DNA of 43,982 nt, from assembly GCA_021464525.1 (NCBI GenBank), contig JADRCO010000198.1, positions 1 through 43,982 of the forward strand. The letters run 5' to 3'. A program made the translations under genes and the position numbers. Source of the stretch: Rhizophagus sp. LPA8_4_AMF. Taxonomy: Eukaryota; Glomeromycota; Glomeromycetes; Glomerales; Glomeraceae. The notes under the pieces were generated by a model. The model made no database searches, was not told the DNA's origin, and saw nothing but the letters and a program-made list of their open reading frames with translations. Below, piece after piece: positions 20,952 through 31,027 of the stretch; position 1 is the first letter of the stretch, and every line of letters begins with the position of its first letter.

Positions 20952-23900
20952 AAAGGTATAAAAAAAAGTGAATTTCTAAACATTTTATTAAAATTCCATA
21001 AATCCCAAGTGTAAGTTCTCACGATATTGTTCATAATTCTTAGTAGTTCATATCCATTGGACAATACATTATTTCTTGTTGTAAATCAACATTACTTTGT
21101 GATCAATAATGATGTATCAGCAGGTAGTAAATTTATGGGCAATTCCTGATTACTTGAATAGCTTCTATTGTCAGAAAAAAAGGATGGGCGATGAATTGTT
21201 GAAAAATTGATAATTGCTGTAAAGTTGATGTTTATTCTCTTTATAATTTCTCTTAGAGGTTTCACTTTTGTAGATGACAACTTTTACGTAGACCATATCA
21301 CAGATTTGGGAGAAATCATTGCCAAAAGTATACTGTGTATGAATCCAAATCCCATAGTCTAAATAAAAGACGAGTAACGAAGAAACAAAATGATTCTTCT
21401 ATATCAAATGAGACATTGATATCATCCGCATCCACATCCAATTAAAGTTTCTTAAATACCACATCAACCGACGTATTGACACAATCTACATCAAATCCAT
21501 CATCCTTAAATATCACATCAACGCCCCTTTTTATGAAAAGAATGTGTTAAAATCATTTTTCTAATTAATTAATTGACTAGATTAACAATAAATAAATACC
21601 CTTGCCCATCTTGTAAGCATTCAATTTGAATACAGGATCAATTTCATCGTCATATTCACCATCATTTTGACTAACATAAACTGATCTCCCTTTGTACGCT
21701 CACAAGGTACAGTAGCTTGTAACATTCAAGTAGAGATACTGCTTGGGAATTACTTAATCATATAGCCTGCCGTAGAGCCGTGATTGACATCGATGCTTCG
21801 AAACTCTTCGATACAAAAAAAACCACGCACCTCCTTAGCTTCAAAAATATTTATAATATTTAATTCTTAAAACTAGTGTCTCATTATAAAGGTATGTAAA
21901 AAGTATAATGTGAAATATGTCGATGATATCAAATAATTATATATCTGTCCCAATCTCTTCACGACTTTTTGCTATTGAACTCGCAGAAGGACCTATTTTT
22001 GTTTGTACTTATTTGAAGGTAAAGTTCATAACTGGAAAATACAGGTACCATAGAAAGTCTTGAATGTTATTAAGATTGATAACATGTATACTTTCTATAG
22101 TTTAAGATATCAATCTTCGAATTTGATAATCCCATTCTATATCGTACGGCTAATAACCTTATTTGTTGATTTGTTGTTTTTACAAATATCTAATTACATG
22201 TTGAGAGCCCTCAGTGATAATGATAATGTAGATTACTTATTCTTTAAGTTTTTTTCTTAATGTACCTAAAATTAAGTTTCAAATTAATTATCTGGTACTA
22301 ATACTCATGTAGATTATGTTAATAAGTTTACCTTAAGTAATCAAAACAGAATTTTGAAATTTAAATCCAGTCTAGTTATGTAATTTATTATTGGAGATAA
22401 TTTTATTTCATAATCATTAAAATTTTTTAACTATGGCTTCAAAAGTATTCGGGGCATGATTCTTATAGTAACCATCGAAGTCAACAGCTATTCTAAAGGG
22501 AGTCGTCTTCTATGCGCATTAAAAGATCTCAGCTATCTCTACTACATATTTCTAGATGCTCTATAATTTTCGATAAATCAGCATCCACCTTGCATCGAGC
22601 TTGCTTTTACCTCATCAAGAGTATAGTAGTTTAGTCTCTTATGCAACAACTTCTGATATTAACGATAAAAAAGTAACTTTGAATAAATATAAAGTTATTG
22701 TGTTATCATTGTAATTAGATTTTCAGAATAATTTTAACATCACTGTGAACTTTGAATATTAGTTTAGGACATAATTGTTCGTATTGTGTTATAGTAAAAA
22801 AAAAAATATTAAAAATATTTACCTATAGAATAAAGTCCGTAAAGGGTTTTCCGCAGTTTCTCTCAAAAATTATATGAAATCTTAAAATTTGAAAAGAGGT
22901 ATAATAATTTCTATTGAAAAAAAAAATAATCGAATTTTATTTAAGTGCAGAAATTGTGACGCAAAACATCACCTCACCTCTTAATGTTATATTCTTGATA
23001 TGTTTATATTATGTGACATAGAGATGTATCAAGAAGGTAATATTTGACATTGTAACATAAGTACATAACACATTTAGCCTGTGGCCCGTGATATGAAAAT
23101 ATATATATATATATAGATTAGATTGTCAATTTAATAAAAATTTTTATACTTTGTCGTTTTGCAGCTTTTGCTCAATTAGGTTTACAATAGCATATAAAAG
23201 GAAAAAAAAATTGAATATGATGAGTCAATGATTGTGTTATAGTGTTATAAGATTTTTTTTTTTTTGTTATATCATCAAATCAATTCATTATTTTTCTTTT
23301 ATCTTTAACTAATATTTCTTTCCTTTTCCCTTTTTTACTACAGGTAAAAAGATTGCGTTCGGTCATAGTGATGATCCTATAACTCTGTTTGTGAGTTTTA
23401 AATAGGAAGTTTTTTGTTGCATAATTAAACTAAATTATTAATAATTTTATTTAATAATATTTTTGATTGTAAAATAACCTTTGGCCGGCTTTAACAAAAT
23501 ATACAAAAGCGTTTAATTATGCAACAAACCTTTATTTTAGAATTTATAATATCATCTTAATCTTATTATACTTTTTCTAGTAATTATCAAAACCAACAAG
23601 TAAATTAAAAAAATTGACGGAAAAAGAATAAGATGAAAGAAGTTAATAATGATGGCGAGAGTTTGATTGTAAAAGAAGAACTAGATACGATAAAAATTCT
23701 GAAGCAAAAGTTTACATATATAATCAACAGTTTATTTTGCAAAATTAATCATTGAGGCAACTAATGAGCTAAAAGATATCACTATAATGATATAGATTTG
23801 TTCCATTATTTTAACTGCCGGAATTCTCAGAATTGATCAAGAATCTTTATCAAAATCTTCAATGTTAGGTTGAAAACATTCAGAACAATTTTGGTAAGAA

Positions 23901-24385
23901 TTAGATTTAACTTGTATATAGTGTATATAATTTTTTAAAAAAATAATCGTCCTTTATTCATAATTTAGGATCGATATATTTGGTTGTATTTGTAGAAAGG
24001 AATTTCTAGATTTTTGGGTATGTCATGATAAGCTATCACGCTCTTTCTTCGATGATTTAGAATTACATTTTAAATTAAATTTTTTTTTTCTTCTTCATGT
24101 AGGATATTTATAAATATATTTATTCGCATTATGTATACTGGACATTGTACTCTAATTTGATCGAAGATAAAATCTTCAGCTCCATCTTTTAAAGAAGTAT
24201 TATAAGTACTAGTAGATTTTACCATTAGATCCATATTACAACTAGATCAAAGCGATGATATTATTTTATCGTATGGAAAGACCGAAATATTACTTGATAA
24301 GTTTTAATGTTATACATTATATATGATTGAATTCTTATTTTATTATTTGTAATATGACGTAATAGATCATAGTTTAAATTTTGTT
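20952..24385. other. Mostly intergenic; scattered short exon-like pieces
   Basis: No intact gene. A 41-codon frame from the ATG at 23633 (MKEVNNDGESLIVKEEL...) and the stretch LDQSDDIILSYGKTEILLDKF at about 24245-24306 have protein-like composition. They precede the HMG-box-like relic on the same strand and may be old exons of one gene. Confidence 0.35.
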
Positions 24386-24500
24386 GAAACAAAAGAAATT
24401 AATATAAAGATAGCAAATTAGTTTCAGCAAAAATGGAAAATATTGCCAGAGAAAGAAAGATCAAAAAGATGAATGGCGAAAAAAAAAACATTTTATTTTT
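24386..24500 (+). pseudogene. HMG-box-like fragment (possible MATA-HMG-type relic)
   Basis: One frame reads VETKEINIKIAN, stop, FQQKWKILPEKERSKR, stop, MAKKKTF. This fits the middle of an HMG box, where a 'KEISKxIGxxW' helix is followed by 'WKxLPEEEKxxxxxMAKxxK'; the Trp and Pro-Glu-x-Glu are the usual landmarks. HMG boxes bend DNA, and MATA-HMG proteins are numerous in arbuscular mycorrhizal fungi. Two in-frame stops indicate a pseudogene unless spliced out. Short fragment, so only moderately sure. Confidence 0.4.
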
Positions 24501-24678
24501 ACCTTTTTCTTTATTTTATTGATAAGGTTACTTTGAAATTAATTACATGTGATAGATTTTGTGATCATATATACTGTACATATCTGAGATATGGACTAAT
24601 GGTTAATTTCAGCCAGTTATATTTAAAATTTAATATTACATATTTAGCAATTTCTGAATACTAAAATTGAATAATCAG

Positions 24679-24849
24679 AGATTCATTGGAACGCTATACT
24701 TCAAAAAAGTTTTAACCGAGATTTACCAGCGAAATGAAGAAGCCCTCCTCCCTTTTTTTGGCGCCATTGAAATATTTTTTAAAAATTTAATAGAATTGAA
24801 TGACGAATTAAAAACATTGAGATACGAAATGCAACGTTACATTATCTAA
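24679..24849 (+). CDS. Unrecognised short frame, possible 3' exon
   Basis: After an AATAATCAG acceptor-like site the frame reads RFIGTLYFKKVLTEIYQRN and goes on with a Glu/Leu-rich amphipathic stretch ending ELKTLRYEMQRYII before TAA at 24847. There is no ATG in this frame (only a TTG at 24667), so if real it is a terminal exon. The composition and the helix pattern are protein-like and unlike the AT-driven noise around it. It lies about 180 bases 3' of the HMG-like piece and could have been part of the same gene. Function unknown. Confidence 0.3.
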   Translation, partial: RFIGTLYFKKVLTEIYQRNEEALLPFFGAIEIFFKNLIELNDELKTLRYEMQRYII

Positions 24850-24852
24850 CCT

Positions 24853-26342
24853 AAAATTAATTTATTTATCATAATTAATTCATAAGCAAGTTTACAATAA
24901 ATAAAAAATATACATATTTGCATGTGTTGAGATTTTAAAAATAATATCCTAACCTCAATTCCCGTAAAAGGATTTCACAATAAATTTAAATAAGAAATTT
25001 CTTTTCTTTGGGCTTTACTGAACAAAACCAAATTATATTTTATTGTATTTTAAGGTTTTCCCCAAAATTTGATGATTTTAATTTGTTATCACCAATTTCC
25101 CATAGATGTTTCATTGTTTCTGAATGATAAACTGATTAGTAGTCCAATATTAGCTTATCTATTATCTTTTTTTAAATCAATCAAAGGAAATGATTTTTTT
25201 AAAAAAAAAATCGAATCGAATGAAACCATAATTATAATGCTTTGATCAATATGCTCCTCGTTTTTAGGTGGACCTGAGTGTGCTAAATATCACATTGATA
25301 CAAAAATATACATTATCATTCGGGTATTATATTAAACATTTTACAGTAAGAAATTTAGGATGAAGTACAGTATATGTAGCGAATGATATATTTTATGATC
25401 ATATTAGTCCGAACAGAGAAAACATATTTTAAAATGCTGTTTAAAATAATGTGTATTTCAAATGCAAAATTTTTTTGATAATTAACTAATTTTGTATTTT
25501 GTAATGAGCATAAGAAAATTTTTATAATAAATAAATACATAATATGGTTAATTGTAAATATATCTGTAATACAAGCGATAACTTTAACGAATGATCAAGG
25601 AATCTTTAATTAGTTCCCTAAATAAATACAATGACACTTATGAGTTTTTCTTTAACAATCCGATCAGAGTGAAGCTCTAAACTCTCAAACTCTCAATTTT
25701 TTTTTTTTTATTAGATAAAAGTCAATTTGTTAAAATATTTATATTGCGGTTATAATATCAAATCTTTATGAATTTGACGAATCACAAATGTTGATCACGT
25801 TAATTCAATGCGACCAGAGACCAACCGTTAATACAAACCCTATATGCCATAGAATCAAATTTTATTGTAACACATTTTTTGGGTTATCCTTAACGTTTTA
25901 ATTCAAGGAAAATTACACGGAAAGATGTGGAATGAAAGTTTTGATTAGTAATGTTTTTTCCAAATTTATACTAATAATGGTTAAATATTAATAATCTTTA
26001 TGTGCAATTAGGAAATGCATACCCTTTTCGATAAAAGGAATTCCCGTTCCAATTTGTGAATAATCTATTAGTAAATCTCAAGAATATAAAATGGACACCT
26101 GTTCTTGATATCAAAAAAAAAAAAAATAAATAAAATTAAAAAAATTAAAAAATAATACGCTCATTATCTCTGTTTTCAAAATTGTGCTACCAAATGCAAA
26201 TTGCTTAATAAAATAAAATTACAAGGTTACAGGATGGACAATTTGTTGTCCTGTAATTATAATCACCCAATAATCATAGCTTACACAAATTCTAAAAAAT
26301 AAATAAATTCCAATATAAACCAAAATTCCCATGGTCTTTGCA
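24853..26342. other. Intergenic, no gene seen
   Basis: AT-rich. A small imperfect hairpin with TTACAGGA/TCCTGTAA arms is just inside at about 26226-26256. Confidence 0.45.
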
Positions 26343-26595
26343 TTAAACAATAGAGTGGGATAAAGAAGACACGTAAAGCAAGGGTCGGCAATTTAAAAGA
26401 AGCGAACCGATGTACATGGCAATGTCCGTATTTGATTTCAGCCAGTACTCTTTCCAGAATGGAGGAAATTCACGGGGGAACAGAAGACCCCATATCGTTG
26501 TAAATATGAGGTCAAAAAAATATGAAATGAAAAAATCGTCTTCTAAGCCCCAACACAAATACAATGGTTCTTCCCATTTTCATATTTTCTTATAA
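26343..26595. other. GC-richer patch open on both strands
   Basis: The plus strand is open from an ATG at 26410 for 61 codons (basic, Ser/Lys/Asn-rich). The minus strand is open from 26564 for 73 codons (aromatic, hydrophobic, DFFISYFFDLIFTTIWGLLF). Base content is higher in G+C than the flanks, which argues for past coding use, but nothing was recognised and I cannot choose the strand. Confidence 0.25.
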
Positions 26596-26852
26596 TTTTT
26601 AATAATCTATGATTTCAAAAACTATACGCGAATTTCAAAACATTATTATTCATCAATTTGTAGAATTAAATAGTATTCGACGTCCGATAAAAGTTGACAT
26701 TGGCTCACGTTTCACTGACTCAACCAAGCAAATTTCTTGAAGCGCATGACATGAGATATTTAAATACGTTTTTATATAAATTATGCTTAAGATTCTAATA
26801 TATTTTTATATGTAATAATACACTTTAATATGTAGTTTTAAGATTAGATTTA

Positions 26853-26978
26853 TCGTATTTTATCGAAATTAAGCACCCCATTTTGCAAGAATTTTGGGCG
26901 GTGGTGCTTATTTTTGAACTATTTTTATTAGTAATATATATAACTTTCGAGGGGGTGCTTAATTTCAATAAAATACGG
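26853..26978. mobile_element. Mariner-type MITE (126 bp) with TA target sites
   Basis: The left arm CGTATTTTATCGAAATTAAG then CACCCC faces the right arm GGGGGTGCTTAATTTCAATA then AAATACG; the arms are about 26 bases with one or two mismatches. TA flanks both sides (26851-26852 and 26979-26980), as expected for Tc1/mariner-type insertions. The interior has a second hairpin around AAGCACC/GGTGCTT. Non-coding. Confidence 0.75.
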
Positions 26979-26980
26979 TA

Positions 26981-27341
26981 TTACATCATAATAAGTAAAA
27001 TTATTTGTATATGTATGTGCCTCGGCCCTCGGAACTGACGCGTGTTACCTGTGTCGGTACTTTTTTCGATTATTAGATGTTTTTCCCAAAAATCATCCAT
27101 ATTTAAATATTATGAAAGCTTTATACTGTACTTATTTAATTTATGTAAAATTATACATTGTAAAATTTATTTGAAAAAACTTGTAATTTCTAAATAATTT
27201 TGAACGAAGTGTTTTCCATAAATTTTAGGATTACATATTTTTTAATGTGAAAATAATTTATTTAATAATAAAAAATTTTAATTATACCTTAACAGCAGTT
27301 TTAAATGTTATTTGATTCAATCTATATCCGACTAACGACAG
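26981..27341. other. Intergenic with a relative of the 11896 element end
   Basis: About 27006-27060 reads TATGTGCCTCGG, then ACTGACGCGTGTTACCTGTG. This resembles the right arm of the element at 11896-12282 (GTGCCTCA, ACTGACG, CGCGTCACCTGT). Otherwise AT-rich. Confidence 0.35.
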
Positions 27342-27617
27342 CTATCAACTCGAACGCATACTTTTAATAAATTTATTGCGTTATCCGTCGTTCATATTCA
27401 TTAATAATTCAATGGCTTTGCTGAATAAGTACGTATGCATATTTATATACAATATACAGTATTATGTAAAATTATAATTCTTTATAAAATGTATAAAGAT
27501 AAATGAACATGGACAACTAAATCTTTTTTTTTCATATACAGAAAGAAAGAGGACAATATTACGAAAATTCTAAAAAAAAGACTTCAATATGCTAAAGTTG
27601 TTAAACCCTTCGGGTAA
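27342..27617 (+). CDS. Candidate two-exon 3' gene end, unrecognised
   Basis: From an ACGACAG acceptor-like site an open exon (27342-27428) reads YQLERILLINLLRYPSF and continues through the ATG at 27412. A GTACGT donor at 27429 and an ATATACAG acceptor ending at 27541 remove 113 bases. The frame then continues in phase (27542-27617) as a Lys-rich stretch, KKKEDNITKILKKRLQYAK, ending VVKPFG and TAA. If the ATG at 27412 is the start, the product is only about 30 residues. The good splice sites and the in-phase join support it. No family recognised, and upstream exons were not found. Confidence 0.35.
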
Positions 27618-28371
27618 AAAAAAAAGAGCTTTAATCAAAGTCTCAACACGTTTTATCGTGATATACAATGATAGGACAGGTAGTAGGCATTTTTTCTTGT
27701 ACCATATCATCATATCACTTGTTATCATCCCTCAATAGAATTTGTTTAACTGCATTTTGATCTAGATTTTTCATTGACTTACTTTATTATGTTTATAATT
27801 TTAATTTAGATATATCCAATAGCATTATTTATCCATTTTATTTCTTTCAAAAAAATGTTTATCGTTATTTCTTAACTTTTTCATTCTTGTTAAAGCCTAA
27901 AATTTCGGCTAATTAATTTTAAAAAAACCCTTTTAAAATTGACAATTTATATACTGATAAAGACACTAGTATTAGCATCTATTCCTGCTTCAAATCGATA
28001 ATATACTCATCGCGCACGATTTGTAGATCAGACATGTCAAATTGCTCACGTGGTTATACAACATAATAATATACTAGCATTTTACGTATTAGGTAAATCG
28101 TGTGTTTTAGTAGTATTTATATCCGCAGGTTAGATAGGTGTGACAAATTATCGTGTGAATTTTTTATAATTGAAGTGATACAATAATATTTATTCTTATG
28201 TTTTCTTAATTGTCATACAATATGACGTATAATATTCATTGAAATTCCCAACACGTGCACATGAAATTAGCTCGAATTTTTATAAATGAAAAAGCAAAAA
28301 ATTTTATTATTATTTAATATTTTAATGCAGCTTTTGTGCGTTTTTAATCCATTGTACACTTGAAATAGATT
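27618..28371. other. Intergenic, no gene seen
   Basis: AT-rich with poly-A/T runs. Confidence 0.45.
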
Positions 28372-28677
28372 TCATTCATAAGAATTTACACTACAATATG
28401 TTCTATTGATCAGATGGTCACTGTTGGATGAACATATCATCTGTAGGATGACCCCCACGATTTTTTATATTCTCGAGAAACCAATTATGGCAAGGGCTTA
28501 CCTCTCAGCGATTTGACATGTTTCCTCAAGTAGTTGGCCTTCATCTCGTTTTTTTACGATTGTTGATAGAACTTCCTCCACTCTTGTCGTGTCTCTATTA
28601 ATAAAAAAATTGAGTAGGTCGACCTTTTCATTATCATCGAAAGGAAGGTTGTTGATATCTTTAAAAATAGTTGGCAT
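28372..28677 (-). CDS. Candidate small two-exon gene, unrecognised
   Basis: From the ATG at 28677 the frame reads MPTIFKDINNLPFDDNEKVD, then LLNFFINRDTTRVEEVLST and KKRDEGQLLEETCQIAE, a soluble, mostly helical, acidic sequence. A consensus GTAAGC donor follows at 28501-28500. Using the CAACAG acceptor at 28422-28421 (81-bp intron) joins in phase to 15 more codons and a TGA at 28374-28372, giving 74 residues. Read unspliced it ends after 59. The composition is clearly non-random. No domain recognised. It may be a truncated relic of a longer gene. Confidence 0.4.
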
Positions 28678-28924
28678 TTTTTTTTATTTTGTGAGCTAAG
28701 AAATTAAAAAAAAGTAATTGATAAAACTTTAAAAAAAAGAAAACCCGATTTTCTGGAGATTTATATATCCTATAATATACAAATAGACAGTAAATGCTTT
28801 AAACAAAATATGGTTTATTAAAATATAGCGAGTACAAATAATAGTAAGGGGATGAAGGTGATTATTTTAAAAAATCCATTGCTTAGTAATATAATAAAAA
28901 TGATAGCTTACTCAAATAAAAAAA

Positions 28925-29203
28925 ACTGATACTTATTAACTTCGTCCCTGCCTCTGCATGCTTTTTCAAGAGCTGCGACTTCAGTTCTGATTGAAATATT
29001 TTGGAGTAAAAAGAACTCCACATATCCATCACTCTTCAGTACAATGGTCCATAATCCCTGCAACGTTCAGCGGTGTGAAGGGATAAATGTATATTTGGTG
29101 TTATCATTTCCTGCCTATAATTATCTTCAACTAAACGTGCAACTGTTAACAACCGGTTGTGGACTTCTTCTAATGCATTATTATCAATAATACGTTCATA
29201 GGG
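28925..29203 (-). pseudogene. Decayed fragment of a large transposase-associated protein
   Basis: On the minus strand from 29200 the frame reads YERIIDNNALEEVHNRLLTV, then ARLVEDNYRQEMITPNIHL and SLHTAERCRDYGPLY, then stop. This matches the 'xxLYGxxxxTxNMHLxxHLxECxxDYGPxYxFW' block common in Tnp2/KDZ-like transposon proteins of fungi. Another frame then gives SKIFQSELKSQLLKKHAEAG. It is a relic; the 5' part is missing or too decayed to see. Confidence 0.45.
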
Positions 29204-29490
29204 GTCCTAATCGAATTCTTTTTGCAAATCCACTCCTCCGACCTCTTTCAAAATTTATTGATATTTGAAAAGTCCCAGATCAATATGGTGCATGCGATCA
29301 GGAGCGCAAGCTCTCCAGTAATCAGGATATCAAAGTTTCCCCAAAACTTTTTCTGTAATCTAGTCCCCGAGTTTCATCGATGGTTCACCAGGAGCCCGAG
29401 ATCAACTGATCAAATTTAACTTATCATCTAAAGAAATATCACTGTATGTCTCATTATATCCAAGAAGGTGCATAAAAATATATCTCAAAA

Positions 29491-29582
29491 TCATGATACA
29501 TCGGAATTACTGTTTCGTTTTTTAAACAATATATCAAGATCATAATATTATATCGGCATTACTTCTTCGTTTTTTAAATACT
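29491..29582 (+). repeat. 52-bp tandem duplication
   Basis: TCGGAATTACTGTTTCGTTT at 29501 and TCGGCATTACTTCTTCGTTT at 29553 mark two copies of a unit of about 52 bases. Non-coding. Confidence 0.55.
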
Positions 29583-29871
29583 GTAATATTTAAATTCATT
29601 CCACAAATTTATGAGTTGAGTATTGCTCTTGATATTAAATTAATTTGACGGTTATTTTACCGTTTTGACTCCAAGAGGTGGAATAACTCTTAAATGAGAT
29701 GGAAGAGTATAAAGGTGATATTCATTCTCTAAGCACATCTAAGCTCGTTGCAGTCCCAATTTCAAATCCCCCAGCAATTAAAACAGAACTTATTTCATAG
29801 AACTATAGTTTCAGAAATCTCGCATTGTGAAAATAAGATTTACATATATTAAATAATTAAATTTACTAAAT

Positions 29872-30133
29872 TTAATTATTTTTAATTACTTGGAAAACTT
29901 CATAATCATCAATCTCGAAATTATTTGAAATATTGAGATCAGGATAGGCATATGGAGAAGAAGTCCATTTGTAACGAGGTGGTACACTATAACAGAAATA
30001 TATGCCAAAAAAACAAAGCACGGGTGAGTATACATAAGAATACATATATATAAGAACATTTAATACAATATAAAACATACCGATGAATGCAATAATACCC
30101 ATGAATAATAAGAAGAGCGCTCAAACATCTCAT
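29872..30133 (-). CDS. Candidate small two-exon gene, unrecognised
   Basis: An ATG at 30133 starts exon 1 (30133-30081: MRCLSALLIIHGYYCIH...). A GTATGT donor at 30080 and a TTATAG acceptor at 29987 remove 94 bases. The frame then continues in phase in exon 2 (29986-29872) as VPPRYKWTSSPYAYPDLN, then a Asp/Glu-rich end and TAA, giving 55 residues. Without splicing, an ATG at 30102 gives a 76-residue frame whose first half is an aromatic membrane-like stretch; that half is the putative intron. The splice signals are the best of the small candidates. No family recognised. Confidence 0.4.
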
Positions 30134-30871
30134 TCATAAATCCCTCAAGACCTATCTAATCCATTTATCATAGTGGGAAGAACTATACTCGCCTAATAAT
30201 ATAATATGTATCAAGTGGAGACTGTGGACTGTGGAGTAAAGAATCCAAACACAAACAGCAGCCCATTCGTGTATTTGAACTAGAAGAACCGTTAGACCGG
30301 ATAGCTTCATCGATTTGACCTTTATTGGCTTATTCTGTGGCGAGGTTGATTATTGTGTTGTTCATTTGGCATTCCTGTTACGGAAACTATATTTTATGAA
30401 ATTGCTAACAAATCATCTTGGATAGTGAAGCAATCGCAAAATCATCACCATCAACGATTGCATCTTTCTCATCAAGAATATTCTCAATAGAATCATCTAT
30501 ATCGGCAGTTATAGTAGTTGTTATCACGCTCGATATGTTTAAGAAGTAAGAGGCGGGCATGAATTGGCTTATATTTCTTTGTAGAAGTAATTTTAAACTA
30601 CTGATAAGTTTTGGAGGTTTATAGCGTGTTTACCCGTCTTTAAATTATATGATAGTGTCGAATTGTTCTTTATTTGATAATATCGTGCACATCATCAGTT
30701 TTTGGTCAACCAAAGAGTAGTTCGCGAACTTCTTCTATCAGCGGAAAGCATGTTACTTTAAATTTCTTTCAGTTGACAGTGAATCCTAATTACTTTAGAG
30801 GTTTGTCCCAGATTTATATTTTCCAAATTGACTTCCTTAATTATAACCATAAATGTAATTATGCAGGTGCA
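30134..30871. other. No intact gene; exon-like scraps on the minus strand
   Basis: The minus strand holds an acidic stretch, TADIDDSIENILDEKDAIVD, around 30420-30520, without start or stop context. The plus-strand 72-codon frame at 30674-30892 is not convincing. Confidence 0.3.
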
Positions 30872-31027
30872 TTAGTAGAAAGGAATTTGTGATCGGCATA
30901 AAATTCCATTCACGCTGTGATCCAAGACAACAGTATCTTCGTAAGACATTGATTCAGCAACTTCTACAAAAGCTTCCAGAGATGTTGACGCTTCAATACA
31001 AAGTTGTCTACGATTTCCTAATAACAT
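30872..31027 (-). CDS. Short protein-like frame, unrecognised
   Basis: From the ATG at 31027 a 51-codon frame reads MLLGNRRQLCIEASTSLEAF, then VEVAESMSYEDTVVLDHSV, then NGILCRSQIPFY and stop. The balanced composition and the absence of AT-driven residues make it look like a real exon. No splice partner could be fixed, and no family was recognised. It is part of a run of similar scraps on this strand between 30.4 and 32.6 kb. Confidence 0.3.
   Translation of the reverse strand: MLLGNRRQLCIEASTSLEAFVEVAESMSYEDTVVLDHSVNGILCRSQIPFY

Noticed and set aside
22060-22260. 66-codon plus frame
   Set aside because: No recognisable motif and AT-driven residues. No splice context that would make it an exon.
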